DNA of 64,000 bases from the NCBI GenBank assembly GCA_947179485.1, contig OX359245.1, positions 64,281,067-64,345,066 of the forward strand. Reading direction: 5' to 3'. The notes beneath the pieces were generated by a model. It was not told where the DNA came from. It saw only the letters and a program-made list of their open reading frames with translations, and searched no databases. The DNA is from Allacma fusca (lineage: Eukaryota; Arthropoda; Collembola; Symphypleona; Sminthuridae). This document shows, piece by piece, positions 23,079 through 35,440 of this stretch. Positions within the stretch are counted from its first letter, which is position 1; each line of letters begins with the position of its first letter. The translations under genes and the position numbers were made by a program.

Positions 23079-23342
23079 TTTTATGAGGTGAACTCCGGTT
23101 TTAGTAGTGTTATTACTGAATACTGTGCTTGTGCGTACGTACATTCGAGCATTCATATGGTTTTGCTGGTGTTCGCAAGTGTGTAAACCTGTTCAACGAA
23201 ATTTTGAATCTATACTGTGACATTTTTATGTAGGGATATTTTATAATTACTTATCGCCAGAATTTTTAATTTATTCGGAAATTTGACTTTAAGTCAATTT
23301 AGAATGTCCTGTTTATTAATATGTGTTTGAAAACATGCTGCC

Positions 23343-23348
23343 AATAAA
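23343..23348 (+). other. Poly(A) signal of unit D
   Basis: AATAAA in CTGCCAATAAAAAC, about 320 bases after the stop codon. Confidence 0.6.
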
Positions 23349-23399
23349 AACTACATATGTATTTATGAAGCGAAGTATTATAAACGTGTTGTTATAAAA

Positions 23400-25228
23400 T
23401 TGCATGAACTGGGCAATCCAGTTCATAAAATTTCAACACAACCAGCTTGGTCCATCGAGACAATTCTCATCGTAAGCTCTCGGTTGATTTCTTCAATCAG
23501 AAACGCAATCAGTAATTAAGTAAAGTGCCCAGTTTTTCAAACGCTAATATGATTTTAAAGCCTTATAAAATGTCTCAGTTGAATTTCTCAGTTGTTTTGT
23601 CCTCCCAAATTATTACATTCAGTGTGTTAATTGTTGAATGGAAAACGAATTTTTCTAAAATTTGCATTTATGTAATTTTTATGTCCGGTCGTTTGCAGAG
23701 GGTGGAAACGTATAGTAATAGTTACAAGTCAACATAACGAATGCTCTATAGGCACGGTATATTTTATGTCATAAAAATATTGGGACATCCAGTCGAACCC
23801 TAATATAACGACAACTGAACGGAATGCATTTTACTGACACTGTAAGCAATGTGTAGTTATAAGGATATTTAACGTTATGCAGCAGCGTCTTTTGGAGATC
23901 CTATATGTGTCATTATAAGGGATACATTCTCAATAAGGAGAGTCGTTATAGAGACATTTGGTGATAATGAATTTTTTACGCATTAAAGATGTGTAAATTT
24001 TAATGGGTAAATATTTTACCAAGTCTAGTCATTTTTTAAAATTAATTTTTAGTCCATTAATGTACTATACGTACACTGAACTCTGTCTATAGTTTAATAT
24101 CAGGAGTCCGGTAAGGATACTAACGGAAGTAAATAGAGACATACAAAAAATAGTAATGTTTCAAGAATTTCAAGTTTTTAATTATGTTAGACACTTTTCA
24201 TGAACATATCTTTTACGGCCATTCAAGACAATTGTATAGTTCGCCGTTGATCCATCTTATTAGTAAAAATTATGTTTCGAATTATTTTGTAAATTATATA
24301 AGACAGGCATGAATTAATAGAAAGTGTGGATGCTGACGGAGAGATATTCCTGTTGTTGCTGTTACAAATTAAGACCTGATTCAATTGATACATTGAAGTG
24401 TTGATCTTCCATCAATAAAGTATAAGTCAAATCCTCAGATTTTTAAGCCGACAAATGCGACGTAAGGACTCAGTGGAAATTCAAAAAAATGTACAAAACC
24501 AATATTTTATTTTCAGATATTTACTTCTCAAAAGCTTATACGCAAACACATTAACCCCTCATTCGGGGTAAAGGTAAACAATATTCAACTTACCCATGAT
24601 TTGGTAAATCTTTTTCCAGATATTTTAAAAACGGCACTAGTGGGAACCTATCATGTACGACAGGGTTGTAGTAAAAATTACTCTTTAAATCCTAACACAT
24701 AAACTCGGTCTCACGTTTCACGTAACCTGATACAGGAATTTGACTTAGCAAGATGATATTAGAGATAAATGAATCCCTTTGGAAATTAAATCTGTTTTCT
24801 TCAAAACGTCCTCTATTTGATACTGTGACCTTAATTTTTAACGCTTTTTGTTTGATCCTATTTTTGATAAATCTGCAGAAAGACTTGCTAAATCATGGGG
24901 AAGAAAATATACTGTATAAGGGAACATTCAATTTGTTAATTTCTAAGTTTCTAATTGTAAGAGTGCGATATTGGAGTATAATTTTAGTCATCAACGGCAA
25001 CCTTATGGAGATTAGACACAGTATTTCTGGTAATCTGCTATTGTTTGTTAAGAATTTTCGTTTCTCCAAATAGGATTTGAACGCGCTTTAAACTACTTGA
25101 TCAACATCAGCTTCACAATTTACACTTCCCGTTGCTGTAAAAATTGAGTTAAATAAGTTTCATTATTTAAATTTGCAAATGCCTTTGGCATTTGAAATAG
25201 CTTACAATAAGTTTAAGTATCCATGACC
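23400..25228. other. Gene-poor duplicated background downstream of unit D
   Basis: 23400..23760 matches 56770..57160 and 24290..24620 matches 57470..57860. An open frame at 24753..25073 (106 codons, + strand, hydrophobic start) has no recognisable domain and no second copy here, so I do not call it a gene. Confidence 0.45.
23790..23965. mobile_element. Possible relic of a Tigger/pogo-like short element
   Basis: CAGTCGAACCCTAATATAACGAC on one side and AGTCGTTATAGAGACATTTGG on the other resemble the ends of short Tigger-like elements, with further TTATAAGG pieces between. The ends are too decayed to prove a TA duplication. A worse copy of the left part lies at about 57165. Confidence 0.35.
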
Positions 25229-25921
25229 TAAGGCTTCCATCCGACCGGATAAATCGAATATCCGATCCAAATCCGATCCGAACCGAAATTTTCGGATAAA
25301 TTTTCTTATTATCCGATCCGACCGTTACGGATCGGTTAAAAATTTTATTCATCCGTATCCGATCCGAAATGTTCGGATCGGATAAGTGCTGCTATCAGAT
25401 GATCGGATTCCGATCCGATCCGCGGATATCCGAAATTATCCGAATTGATACCATTGGATGATAATGGAAAGAAGTATTAGCAATTTTTACTAAAAAAAGC
25501 ATTAGCTTTTTACTACATCAAAATATTAATCATTTTTGCATACATTACAAACTGAAGAAAAATATGACAAACAGCTGTAAATTTGAAGCACGGAATTAAT
25601 GAGAAAACACGTAAAAAGCGGCACAGTTACTCGTTGGACAAATTGCTATTGCACACTTCGTTCTTATTGGTCGCTCGAACGCGCTAAAAATTTGATTTTC
25701 GGATATCCGTCGGATTATCCGATATTTATTTTTTGTGATCCCAACCCATCGGATAAATTCGTTTCCAAATCCGATCCGATCCGAATTCGATGACCGGATA
25801 AGGGGTACGTATCCGATCCGATCGGATTGTGTTCGGGTCGGATAAGTAGTGTATCCGATCCGAAATTTCGGATATCCGATCTTCGGATATCCGCGGATCA
25901 TCCGATCCGATGGAAGCCTTA
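25229..25921. mobile_element. hAT-like non-autonomous element with ATCCGATCCG arrays
   Basis: The left end TAAGGCTTCCATCCGACCGG and right end CCGATGGAAGCCTTA are inverted repeats. CCATGACC is duplicated at 25221..25228 and 25922..25929. ATCCGA/TCGGAT motifs fill about 25229..25450 and 25695..25921; the 245-bp centre is free of them. Open frames over the arrays are translations of the motif. Confidence 0.9.
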
Positions 25922-26239
25922 CCATGACCAAAATGTATTTTAGGAGCATATTTTGAAAATACAGAAATGAAATAGTTTCCATATCCGATATCCTTGGATT
26001 CCTTAGAGAATCCTTTAAAACATTTTAATTATTAAGTTTCGCCAATTTGAGTTTTAGCCTAATAATAATAATTATCTGTCATTGAAGACTAACCAAATAT
26101 AGTACCATAATTATGCTGATTGTTTAGGGAAAAAAAGATTATCTATATTTTAAAATATACGTATTTTCTTAAAAGTAAAGCAATTCAACAATTTCAATTA
26201 AACATTCAAGTACTATCGTGTCCTGCGTCTCCTACTGCG

Positions 26240-26830
26240 TCCTTATAAGCTATACCTTTTTTCTGAAATTTCAGGTTTAGTCAAATGTTTCTCTGGTCGG
26301 AAGAACGGAAAGCGCAAGTGACGTATTTCACAGTGTGACATAAAGAACAAGCACAATTTGAGGGAAAGCTCTCCACCTCATTACGTTTTCACTTGACCAA
26401 GATGATCCAACGTATTCAACCAGAGTTGTGAGTTACTGACACATTAAAACGTCACTTGCGCCATCATAAACCGGAAATGCCTAAGGAAAAGCATGAGGAA
26501 CTTTCACTAAATAATAGGAAATATGGATTCCATCATGAAAGTCATAAAAACAAATCTGCGAAACCTTTCCAAATCTTAACTTCTGAAATTATCAGTAATT
26601 ACAGAAAATCTTCATCAGTGAAATATTTGTGGTACGGGTTTTAGATATCGGAGTATTCTGAACCAAAACCTTAGGAATACTTGACATAGATCGACTGAAC
26701 GGTTATCGTTTATAGTTGCAAGGAGTGAGGTTCATGCTTCATGGAAGATCAAGATCTGGGTCTGCATTACTCCCAATGTTCCAGTGCCATAAACTGCCTG
26801 CTGTTAGGCTGCAAAATTTAATGCTAAACA
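26240..26830 (+). pseudogene. Ancient zinc-finger gene relic with the same C-terminal finger type
   Basis: One frame reads HLRHHKPEMPKEKHEE and FHHESHKNKSAKP, finger-like histidine spacings. Near 26715 the translation CKE-stop-GSCFMEDQDLGLHYSQC aligns with the last finger of the modern units (CKECNYALFSEKELCMHYSFC). A matching but worse copy lies at 57960..58060. This is an older, separate branch of the family. Confidence 0.5.
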
Positions 26831-27099
26831 GGACAGCGTTGTTCTTAATGAAGTAACAATCCCTTGTGGAATTATGACCAATGAATATTTAGAAACTTCA
26901 AATTATCCCGAAACACATGGAGTTCACAAATATTCTTGCTATTTAAACGTGCAATTTTATTCCTAATAGTTTTAACTTTTCCTTCAGTTTTAGTGCCAAA
27001 AGTGATTTTAAAATTTAAATTTTCCAGTGAAATATCCCTACATGCATTATTTTTTAGTTCATCATTTTTATTCTCTATAAGAATGATAAGTTTTCCTTA

Positions 27100-27900
27100 C
27101 TCCTCTTAAGCATTGTGGAGTCCATCGAAACAGACCAAGAGAGTAGTCACGATCAAAATTTACGATATCGTACCATTTCGAATTTTCTTGTTACCATTGC
27201 TTAATTTTGTTGGCCAAACACATTCCCTATTTGATTTTCATCATTTAGAAGAAATGAAATTAGTAGCCAACTCGATTAACCATTCAGTTTTCAAGGTTAA
27301 AGTTCTAAATTGTAATCAAAATTTTCATAAAATGTTTGATTCAAAACTTTTGTGAAATTATTCTTGAAAAGTTTTGATAATCGTAAATGATTGTTTTTAG
27401 GTACCATTAAAATAATGCTAATTCGAATTAAAAACAAATTCCGAGAATTGGAACTTGAGTGTGCAGAATCAGATAATTGAAAAAATTAAGGGATAAAAAC
27501 TTACAATTAGGTGACTTCGTGCAGCACAAGAGCTTCAGAGGGATTTCTTTTCTTTGCCATTCCGGTTTTTTGGTGAGGTCAACTTAATTTTTAGAACGTG
27601 ACACTGAAACGCGTAGTCTTCAATTCGACAAGTGCACATTGGCTCCACAGGAAAACGTAAACTGAGGCCGCAGGCTCCCAGGTACAGGATTCTGTAACGT
27701 GGAGTAGAAAAAGTGAAAGGGAACACTTAATGTTTTGGGACACTTTTAAAGCGTCCATGCGTTCTACTCACGCATGGCAGGAGCAACTTGCTCATTGAAA
27801 CCTTGAGTTGTCCACTTGAAGCAGGCTTTGACATATATACAGTTTACACTCTATACAGTATACTCCCGCCATTTCTGATTCTTTATAAAAGCTTTATTTC
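27100..27900. other. Triplicated non-repetitive block, no confirmed gene
   Basis: 27110..27900 is shared with 40370..41150 and 58180..59210. On the - strand all three copies have an ATG followed by DALKVSxxIKCSLSLFLLHVTE, but the frames diverge after about 30 codons in each copy. It could be the first exon of the old - strand zinc-finger gene or simply conserved background. Confidence 0.35.
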
Positions 27901-28139
27901 TCAGCGGGTACAATTATTATGTAAAATTATTTTTGTTTAACGCCACCCTTCATATAACTCTAAATAACACATGATATGAACTTGTAAAGACTTATGCACA
28001 ATTAATTTACAATGCACATTTGTACGAACAAGCTATTTAATACTAATATACCTTTTAACCTAATTTAATTAGTGATTAAATATTTTAGCAATGATCCACT
28101 TCCTTGTCCCCCAGGGTAGGTTCCTGAAAAAATGAATTA

Positions 28140-28580
28140 TAATTTACGCTGGGGTGAATTTTAATTTGGGTTTCATTCTTTGCATTGCCCCTTTACAAAC
28201 CATAGTTGATGACACATTTTTACATCAGTTCCAAAGAAATTATTCCAGTTTTCACAAACTTATTTGTTTTAATGAGTGTCAGGATGTTTTTCCATTGCAT
28301 TGTAAGGAGGGTAGAAGTTGGGACATTTACTTTTTTTTACAATGTACGTTTACCCATTTCATGAGTCTGTAAGTCAATACGACGTACCTAAAATTTAGGG
28401 CACAATTTGCACTTGAAAGGATCAACAGCTAACGTGAGTCATCAAGTGCTTTCTCACATTGGATCGTTTTTTTTTAAATCCAATGTTTTGAAAAATATTG
28501 GCCAGACATTACCAGCAACGCTCACAACATTTGTAGAGCACGTTTCTTGAAAAGTCATGGGGATTGCAAATGAGAGTGGA
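28140..28580 (-). pseudogene. Relic of an old - strand C2H2 gene, first copy
   Basis: On the - strand the translation AGNVWPIFFKTLDLKKK with RKHLMTHVS is a finger in which both cysteines have changed (to W and F); a PFKCKLCP start of a further finger follows after a stop. The copy at 41780..42124 keeps both cysteines (CPICFKTLDLKKRLNVRKH), confirming the origin. Confidence 0.5.
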
Positions 28581-28772
28581 ACTGGCAAAAAATATTTTGC
28601 TTCCACCTTTTTATTGTAAATTAATTTTAGACATTACTATCAAAACTTGTCAATTACGGTAACTTAGAACCTGTTATTAATATGGCGGTGAACGAAATCG
28701 AGCTAATTCTATATCCCTGTTTTCTAGAAAAAGTCATAATTTGAAAATTATTATATATCTACATAAATTGTA

Positions 28773-29183
28773 TTGGTAATACAAAAAAAATTATTTGATT
28801 CTCACATGCTCCTTTCCCCTTTAAAAGCTGGAACAGCAAAGAAATCATCCAGGGAACCACGAAGGGACAAACATTTAGGAGATCAAACCTTTTACAATTG
28901 CAAGCATTTCAGTGTGTGCTTCATAAATAAAAATTATTTCCAACGTCATTTGGAAGCGTATGCCCAAGAGGAACAAAAACGGTTTGATGGAAGGAACTTT
29001 GGTAGGAGTTTTCCAACCGAAATACTATTAAACGACCATTTGACAATTCGTTTGGACAAACAACCGTTCGAGTGGGATTTCTGGTGGAATTGTGTGACAC
29101 AAAAATATAATTTACTGCATCATTTATTGAATCACTGTCAAAACAAACTATTCAAGTGTCCAACTTCCAACTCAAAATTTTGA
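28773..29183 (+). pseudogene. Zinc-finger-derived open frame that has lost most zinc ligands
   Basis: A 136-codon frame has the spacing of four C2H2 fingers (FYNCKHFSVCFINKNYFQRHLEAY, FDGRNFGRSFPTEILLNDHL, FEWDFWWNCVTQKYNLLHHLLNH, FKCPTSNSKF). Many zinc-binding cysteines are replaced by F, W or S, each explained by one base change. The frame has stayed open although the fingers cannot fold as usual. In the duplicate around 42330 this part is deleted. Function is doubtful. Confidence 0.5.
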
Positions 29184-29597
29184 AGATGGAAGACTGTCAC
29201 ACGAACACTGAGAGGAGCATATTGTTGCTTCACCCATTGATGAGAAAAATTCCCATCAGATCAAATGACGGAGGTTCCTCGCATTAACGAACCCGAATAT
29301 GGTGGGGCTAAATTTTCTCACAAACTCAAGACAAACACAGTGACTCGCTTTGTCCTCAAACCATTTACATAAAAAAATTCGCTTTTTTCCTTAACTTACT
29401 TCGAAAAATTACATTACGAAATGTAAGGGACTGCTCAAGTGAGAGGTGAGTCAAGGCTCACTGTCGTAACAAATGGTTATACGTGAGTGTTCTGCTGAAA
29501 CCCTTCAGTTATACCAGTCACAATGGGGTTGAAAATCCCATTATATTTATATTTGAAGTCGGCTGACCATTTAGGCAGATTGCATTGTACTTTCATT

Positions 29598-30086
29598 CAG
29601 GGTTGGGGGTTTTTTTGGTTTTTTTCAAAAAAAACCAAACAATCAGGTTTTTTTGGTTTAAACAAATTTTCAATCCAAAACATTCATTAATATGCAAAAA
29701 TATGTGAATTTGAACAAATTTACTTATTTCCCAAACTCAGTAAGTATCACAAAGCATTAAATATTTAATAATTTAGATATAATTTTAACGATAACTTTGC
29801 AGCATAAACACAAGTTTGACATTTTTAATTTTACAAACGATTCCGAATTTCTAAATGTACAAGACTAAAAGCTAAAAGTATTATTTACTTCACTAAAGCT
29901 TAACTACACAATATCACAGTAACTGCACAAGTTTTGTGCACGACGAAATATAAGCATTTTGTATTAAAAATATTAAAATTTTATGTGTTTGGTTTAAACC
30001 AATGGTTTTTATAAAAAAAACCGTTTGGTTTAAACCATGGTTTAAACCATGGTTTAAATCATTTGGTTTAAACCAAACCAACCCTG
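29598..30086. mobile_element. hAT-like element with GGTTTAAACC arrays, complete copy
   Basis: The left end CAGGGTTGGGGGTTTTTTTG and right end CCAAACCAACCCTG are inverted repeats. CTTTCATT is duplicated at 29590..29597 and 30087..30094. The empty site is intact at about 42811..42820. GGTTTAAACC and TTTTTTGGTTT motifs fill the first 90 and last 100 bases. No coding region. Confidence 0.9.
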
Positions 30087-30309
30087 CTTTCATTGCATGT
30101 ACTCAGGAAAAAATATATTTGTGTACGCGTCCACGCGAATATGCAATTTTAGGAATTGTGCCCCATTTCTAAGTCACGGAGGGAATGGTACAAATAATCT
30201 TGAAGTGCTCAATTCATAACCGTCCAGTCAAACAGTGAACTTTCAATTATGAGTATCTTTAAATTATAAGGGCACAGTGAATGTGTCCACAACTATCCGT
30301 TCAGTTACT

Positions 30310-30413
30310 TGACCCCACGATAGGGAAGCGCAAAGGTACAAAAACTTGGTTCCTGTTCCTGTTCCTGAACACGAACCTATAAATACAGGTACAAAATTTA
30401 TGTTCCTGTACCT
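30310..30413. repeat. GTTCCTGTACC motif fragment
   Basis: GGTTCCTGTTCCTGTTCCTG, AGGTACAAAA and TTCCTGTACC occur in both orientations in about 100 bases next to the broken start of unit F. It is probably one arm of another motif-array element, and its insertion or deletion may have removed the first half of unit F. Confidence 0.4.
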
Positions 30414-31052
30414 ATGCTAAATTTTCGAAGATCCTATTTGGAAATTCACGAAAGGGTGCATACTGGAAAGAAGCCGTTTAAGTGTCGAACCTGCTCTTAC
30501 AAATCAGCTTGTGAAGGTAGTTTGAAACGCCATGAACGAACCCATACAGGGGAAAAGCCTTTTAAGTGTAAACAGTGTTCTTTTGTTACTACTCAAAGCT
30601 GGCGTCTAATAACCCACGAAAAAAAACACTCCGAAGAAGGACCGTTCAAATGTCAACGTTGCAATTACGCTTCTACGCAAAGTTCCCATTTAAAAATGCA
30701 TGAAAAAAATCATATGCGAGGAGACCTGACCATACTCAAACATCCTACGAAGCTACGAAGCTCCTTGGCCTCTCAAAAACGATTGCAGTCTGGAAGAAAT
30801 TCTGTCAAGTGTAACATAATTACTAAAACAGCGACTGTGCTATCAGAGAATTGTGGGACCGTTTATGAGTTGGATTCGTCAACGAAACCAAGCGAGAGAG
30901 TAACAGATCAATCACAAGATTTACTTGAAGGCAATACAGAATTTTATTGTCAGGCTACTCAATTCGGCTCCTCGGAACACCAGGAAATTAACGAATCCTC
31001 CAGTCAAACACGCTTTGAAATGTTTATTTGTAAGGAGTGCAATTACGCTTTG
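30414..31052 (+). pseudogene. C2H2 zinc-finger gene, unit F, both ends lost
   Basis: Homology begins at 30426 (RRSYLEIHERVH), in the middle of the fourth finger; the leader and three fingers are missing. Three fingers follow (SACEGSLKRH, TTQSWRLITH, STQSSHLKMH), then the long linker type also seen in K (KTATVLSENCGTVYELDSS) and the start of the last finger (CKECNYAL). At about 31052 the sequence switches to the upstream flank of another copy (ATATAAATCTACAAC), so the open frame continues to 31379 in non-coding sequence. Confidence 0.8.
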
Positions 31053-31493
31053 TATATAAATCTACAACAGTTGAGACTAGATATTTCGGACGCTAGGATT
31101 CAAGTATATATTCTTGCAACCAATTTTCCCTACAAGCCTTTTAATAAAATCCTCGTACCCCATAAAAGTCCTACGAGTAGGTCTATACATACGATAGGCG
31201 GACACCTTTGGGTTGCACATTATAGAAATAATCGAATTAAATTGTTGCTACGCATCACTGGGGCATTTATCATTGGTAAATTGGAGGCCGTTCAAATGGA
31301 AGTCAGCCGTAATCAATTCAAGACTACATACAAGTACATATGTACATTTGCATGTATTTATGTATTTGGCTGTGTGTGACTACTGGGAAAAAAAATCAAC
31401 AGCGTCTAATAATCATAAATTGACCCAAGCAAAATGCTTTGTCATTACTCTACTTAAAGTTATCCAATCAAAATTCACTAAACAACCCACACA
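31053..31493. other. Promoter-side flank of unit G joined to unit F
   Basis: It matches 53745..54060 and 21300..21750, the flank upstream of units L, E and D, including a TATATAAATC stretch that might act as a TATA box. The part normally lying before the gene in L (54060..54400) is absent here. Confidence 0.45.
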
Positions 31494-31856
31494 ATGAGGA
31501 AACAATCTAAAATTAAACAGTCCCATGCAGCTTCATCAAAAGGCAATAATTTAAAAAGACTCGACCGAATACGCACAGGAGAGAGACCTTACAGATGCCA
31601 ATTTTGCTACTACGCTAGTAAAAATTACTGTGATTTGAAAATCCATAGAAGAGTCCATACCGGCGAGAAACCTTTAAAATGCCGTCATTGCTCTTTCAAC
31701 GCAGCTTATAAATCTTAATTAAAGTCTCACGAGCAAAGCCACACAGGAGTGAAACCATTTAAGTGTCGACATTGCCCTTTCAAAACAGCGCATGTCTAAT
31801 TTGAAAGGACACGAACAATGGCATGCAGGTGAGAGGCCTCATAAATGTCCATTCTG
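31494..31856 (+). pseudogene. C2H2 zinc-finger gene, unit G, 5-prime part only
   Basis: ATG 31494 (MRKQSKIKQSHAASSKGNN) starts an open frame of 74 codons with one complete finger (YRCQFCYYASKNYCDLKIHRRVH). A TAA replaces a histidine codon in the second finger (AAATCTTAA, normally AAATCTCAT). Finger-like sequence goes on with a small deletion (GCGCATGTCTAATTT) to 31856, where homology ends abruptly after TGTCCATTCTG. Confidence 0.8.
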
Positions 31857-32803
31857 AACTCTAAAAACTGGGTTTGTCCTGCATGCAGAATAAACAAAAA
31901 TTAATCTAAGACAGTATTTACACCGATACACAAAAAATGCAAGACAAGATTATTCCTGCTGTGCGAGCTGATTTTCATGTCAGGGATTTTTATCTTGTAC
32001 GGGCAACTCGCAACTTTACATACAAGTAGTTGCATATAAGTAATAAATAAATCCTGATAGAGGTTAAATTTATCGTTAAAATTGGAATAAATCATTTTGA
32101 CCGTTACAATTTCTCCTACGTACTTATATTGCATGTATGCTCTTCGACGGCCATTTACTTCAGCATAGTTTAAAATATATAAATAATTATAAATGTTTAT
32201 TAACTTAAAGCTGTAAAATAAAATTAATATTCAATCTTGCCTGCCACATTGACTCCCTGTAACCGCAATATTTGACTTGGGAAAATGATGATCAACTCAA
32301 ATTAATCCGTTAAATGTTTTCCATATATACATGTATATGGTTTTGTAAATACGTTACAACGTTGATGGAAAAACTGGCATCATCAGAAAATTATACTTTC
32401 ATTCTTTACTTTACTCACCTTGCGTCCTATTTGTACGATCATGCCAACACTAAATTAACAAAATTGTTTCATGTTCTCGAAGTTTGAATGCAAGTTTTCG
32501 GTTATGAAGTTTAGTATTAAAGATTTGGTCTCAGTTGGTAATCTTTACAATATCTATACAATCTTTTCAATAGCCGTTTCTCGAGGACACAATTCATTTC
32601 ATTCAGTAAGTTAATATTTTGACGTAGTAGCGTCGACGTTGAATTTCATCAGTGTTAAAATATATCATAAATGACCTTATATGATTTTTTTAACAATTTA
32701 AAATAGGATAAACTTATCGCCTACGGAAAATTTCCAAAATCCCGGACATTTTTAATGGAAGTCGAAAAATGGACAAATTAAACATTTTCAGCTGGACAGG
32801 CAA
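31857..32803. other. Gene-free AT-rich stretch
   Basis: No gene, terminal repeat or paralogous match was recognised. The - strand frame at 31901..32134 has no domain. Confidence 0.4.
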
Positions 32804-33874
32804 ATGTCTACGGGCACTTTTAATCGACCAAACTTCCAGTACCCGAGTAATACCCGGGTACAAACAATAGGTACTCGGGTATGGGTACAGGTTTTGGGTA
32901 CATTACGGGTACGGGTAAATTGTGGATACAGGTACTACATTGTAGTTTCAAGTATGGGTACGGGTACTGAAATAATTTACCCGGGTACTCGGGTGTCGTA
33001 AGATATATATGTACATACATGTGAAATAAAAATAACACAACTCAATAACTGATACCTTGTGAGACCATACTCACAATTAGTAAGGGAACTATAAAGTCCA
33101 AAACTAGCCAACTCTGGCTACAAAATAAAGTGTAAATAAAATAAATAATTATTTCAAAATTCAAGTGAACTACACTCTACTACTTAGTACTACCCAAAAG
33201 CGACGTAGAAAATGCTTAATAATGCAGAGTGACAACAATCTGAAATTTATAATAAAACAAACTAGTAATTTTATTTTAAGAATTAAATATGTACAACCCT
33301 GGACAAAAGTTATTAGACAAGGAATGGGACACCCTGACTGATACAAGTCAGAGTGAAAACAAAAAGGGTCTTGAGGTAATGACTCCCAGAAAGTGAGTGA
33401 GTTTTCCAGGTCTTGTCCAGAGATTTATATACTCTGGACTTGACCCAGATTTCCAGGTAGCTAATATTGCAAATATTAGCTCCCGTCCCTTAAACTACAT
33501 ATAAACATACATAAATACATAAGGACGGAAAACTTAAAACTAAGGCATATTTATATTAGAGTAACAAGGCTCTCATAACTCTTAAGATGCATGGTAATAC
33601 ATATAGCATCAATCCTTCAAACAGATATCATCATTATTGAAAATAAGGTAAATAACAAATAAACGCATAAACGGGATACACCAAATGAATTAACATGGTC
33701 CTGCTGCTTTACGGGAGCACAGGCCATGCTAATCTAAGATACTCAAAGTAGCGAAATGCCACAGTACACTATGTACAATCTATCCTGACACGGGTATGGG
33801 GATTTTGGCGTACCCGATAGTCGGGTACGGGTAGGGGTACGGGTACACGGTTTCTGTACCCATTCCGAGCACTG
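32804..33874. mobile_element. Motif-array element with GGGTACCC motifs, left end lost
   Basis: GGGTAC/GTACCC motifs lie at 32838..32995 and 33790..33865. The right end reads CCATTCCGAGCACTG at 33874, matching the end of the 42959..43874 element with one change. The left terminus could not be found, so no target duplication can be shown. The 800-bp centre is motif-free; its part near 33300..33480 has short inverted repeats (GGACAAAAG, CTTGTCC) and may be a separate insertion. Confidence 0.6.
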
Positions 33875-34286
33875 ATTTGTACTTTTAAAGAATTTTTACA
33901 TTGAATAAAAGCTACCAATGTAGCATATTAATGTTATTTGACAAGTATTTTTTAAAGCGATTTTCAGAATTTTACAAGGCCAACCATATTTAATTTAATG
34001 CGGAAAGCACATTAAAAATAAACTTAACCGGATTAAGATCATATCTCTGGCAGATTGAGCATAACAATGGGCAGTGAACTGTTTTTAAACCGTTTGCGGA
34101 GTGAATTTATTTAATCCACCCATGAAGAATTGTCACAGTACTAAATCTGGAAAACCTGGATTAAATTTTCAGTAATCCGCATTACGGAGTAAATTTAGTA
34201 ATATCCATGATATGACAGCATTCTCTTCTTGCTGGGAATAACGAACTGCCCAAATAGAACTAATTTTACTCTGTAATTTTTAGAGT

Positions 34287-35027
34287 GTGCCCTTTCACTG
34301 CCCTTCGAAGAACCCATTTGGAATATCACGAAAGGTTTCATACTGGACAGAAGCCGTTTAAGTGTCGATCCTGCTCTTACAAATCAACTTATAAAGATAG
34401 TTTGAAAAAGCACAAAAGAACCCATAGAGTTTAGAAGCCTTTTAAGTGTCAACACTGTCCTTAAGTTTGCTACTCGAATATCGCATTTAAAAACCCACTA
34501 AAGAGCGCACTCCGGAGAAAGCCCGTTGAAATGTCAGCGTGGCAATTACGCTACCACGCAAAGTTCCCATTTAAAAACAAATCAAACAATTCATATGCGA
34601 GGAAACCTGAGCAGAAACGAACACCCTGCAAAGATACGAAGCTCCTTGGCCCCTCAAAAACGATTGCAGTCCGGAAGAAAGTCACTCAAGTGTAAGATCA
34701 AACCTAAAACCCCGACTGTGCTATCAGAGAAATTTACAAAAATTACTGATTTGGATTCGCCAGTGAAACGCGTTGATGGAGTACAATATCATTTACAAGA
34801 TATACATACTTTAAGGTCAGACAGATTTTTTTTGTCAGGAGGTTCAACTGAAATCGTCGAAAATTAATGAATCCTCGAGTCAAGCTCGCTTTGAAATTTT
34901 TATTTGTAAGGAGTGCAATTACGCTTTATTTTCGGAGAAAGAGCTCTGCATGCACTACTCATTTTGACATAAATTACCTGTGGTTAGTCTGAATACTAAA
35001 AGAACGGATTGCACAATACAGCAATAA
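34287..35027 (+). pseudogene. C2H2 zinc-finger gene, unit H, 5-prime half lost
   Basis: Homology starts at TGCCCTTTCACTGCC (34288), in the fourth finger. Four damaged fingers follow; a shift occurs around CCTTAAGTTTGC (34460) and a conserved histidine context is altered to TAA before GAGCGCAC. The linker resembles K (KTPTVLSEKFTKITDLDSP). The acidic segment is mostly deleted (GTCAGGAGGTTCAACTG). The last finger is present, but its TGCCAC became TGACAT, a stop. The gene end is at 35027. Confidence 0.8.
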
Positions 35028-35058
35028 ATCCATGAAATTCAGCGGTGTTTGCATATCA

Positions 35059-35080
35059 TTGGACCGTGATGATGGTCCGG
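35059..35080 (+). promoter_or_regulatory. 3-prime UTR stem-loop of unit H
   Basis: TTGGACC, loop GTGATGAT, GGTCCGG, identical to unit B although the gene is dead. Confidence 0.5.
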
Positions 35081-35313
35081 TTTTATGTGGTGAACTCCGG
35101 TACCGAATTCTTTGCTTGTGTGTACGCACATTCGACCGTTTATATGGTTTTGCTGGGTCTCGCAAGTGTGAAATTTTGAATCTATCTTTGCCGTCATGTT
35201 TATGTAGTAACATTTTATACTTGTCACCAGAATTGTTTATGTAGTCCCGAAAGTTGATTTTAAGCCGATTAAACATGTCCTGTTTTTTAATGTGTGCGTG
35301 AAAGCATTCTGCC

Positions 35314-35319
35314 AATAAA
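35314..35319 (+). other. Poly(A) signal of unit H
   Basis: AATAAA in CTGCCAATAAAAAC. Confidence 0.6.
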
Positions 35320-35440
35320 AACTACATATGTATGTATTTGTAATGCGAAGTGGTGTTATAAAATTGCGTGTGTACAAAGTCTGCTTTTGAACAGCTTAAC
35401 TTAAAAATGTGAAACAAGCGTATTCATGTTTGCTTAGGTC

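Noticed and set aside
24753-25073. A 106-residue + strand protein
   Set aside because: No domain, no second copy in the window and no start or poly(A) context; it cannot be told from chance in AT-rich DNA.
33290-33490. A possible LTR or other retroelement inside the 32804 element
   Set aside because: Short inverted repeats are present, but no TG-CA ends, primer site or coding sequence could be found.
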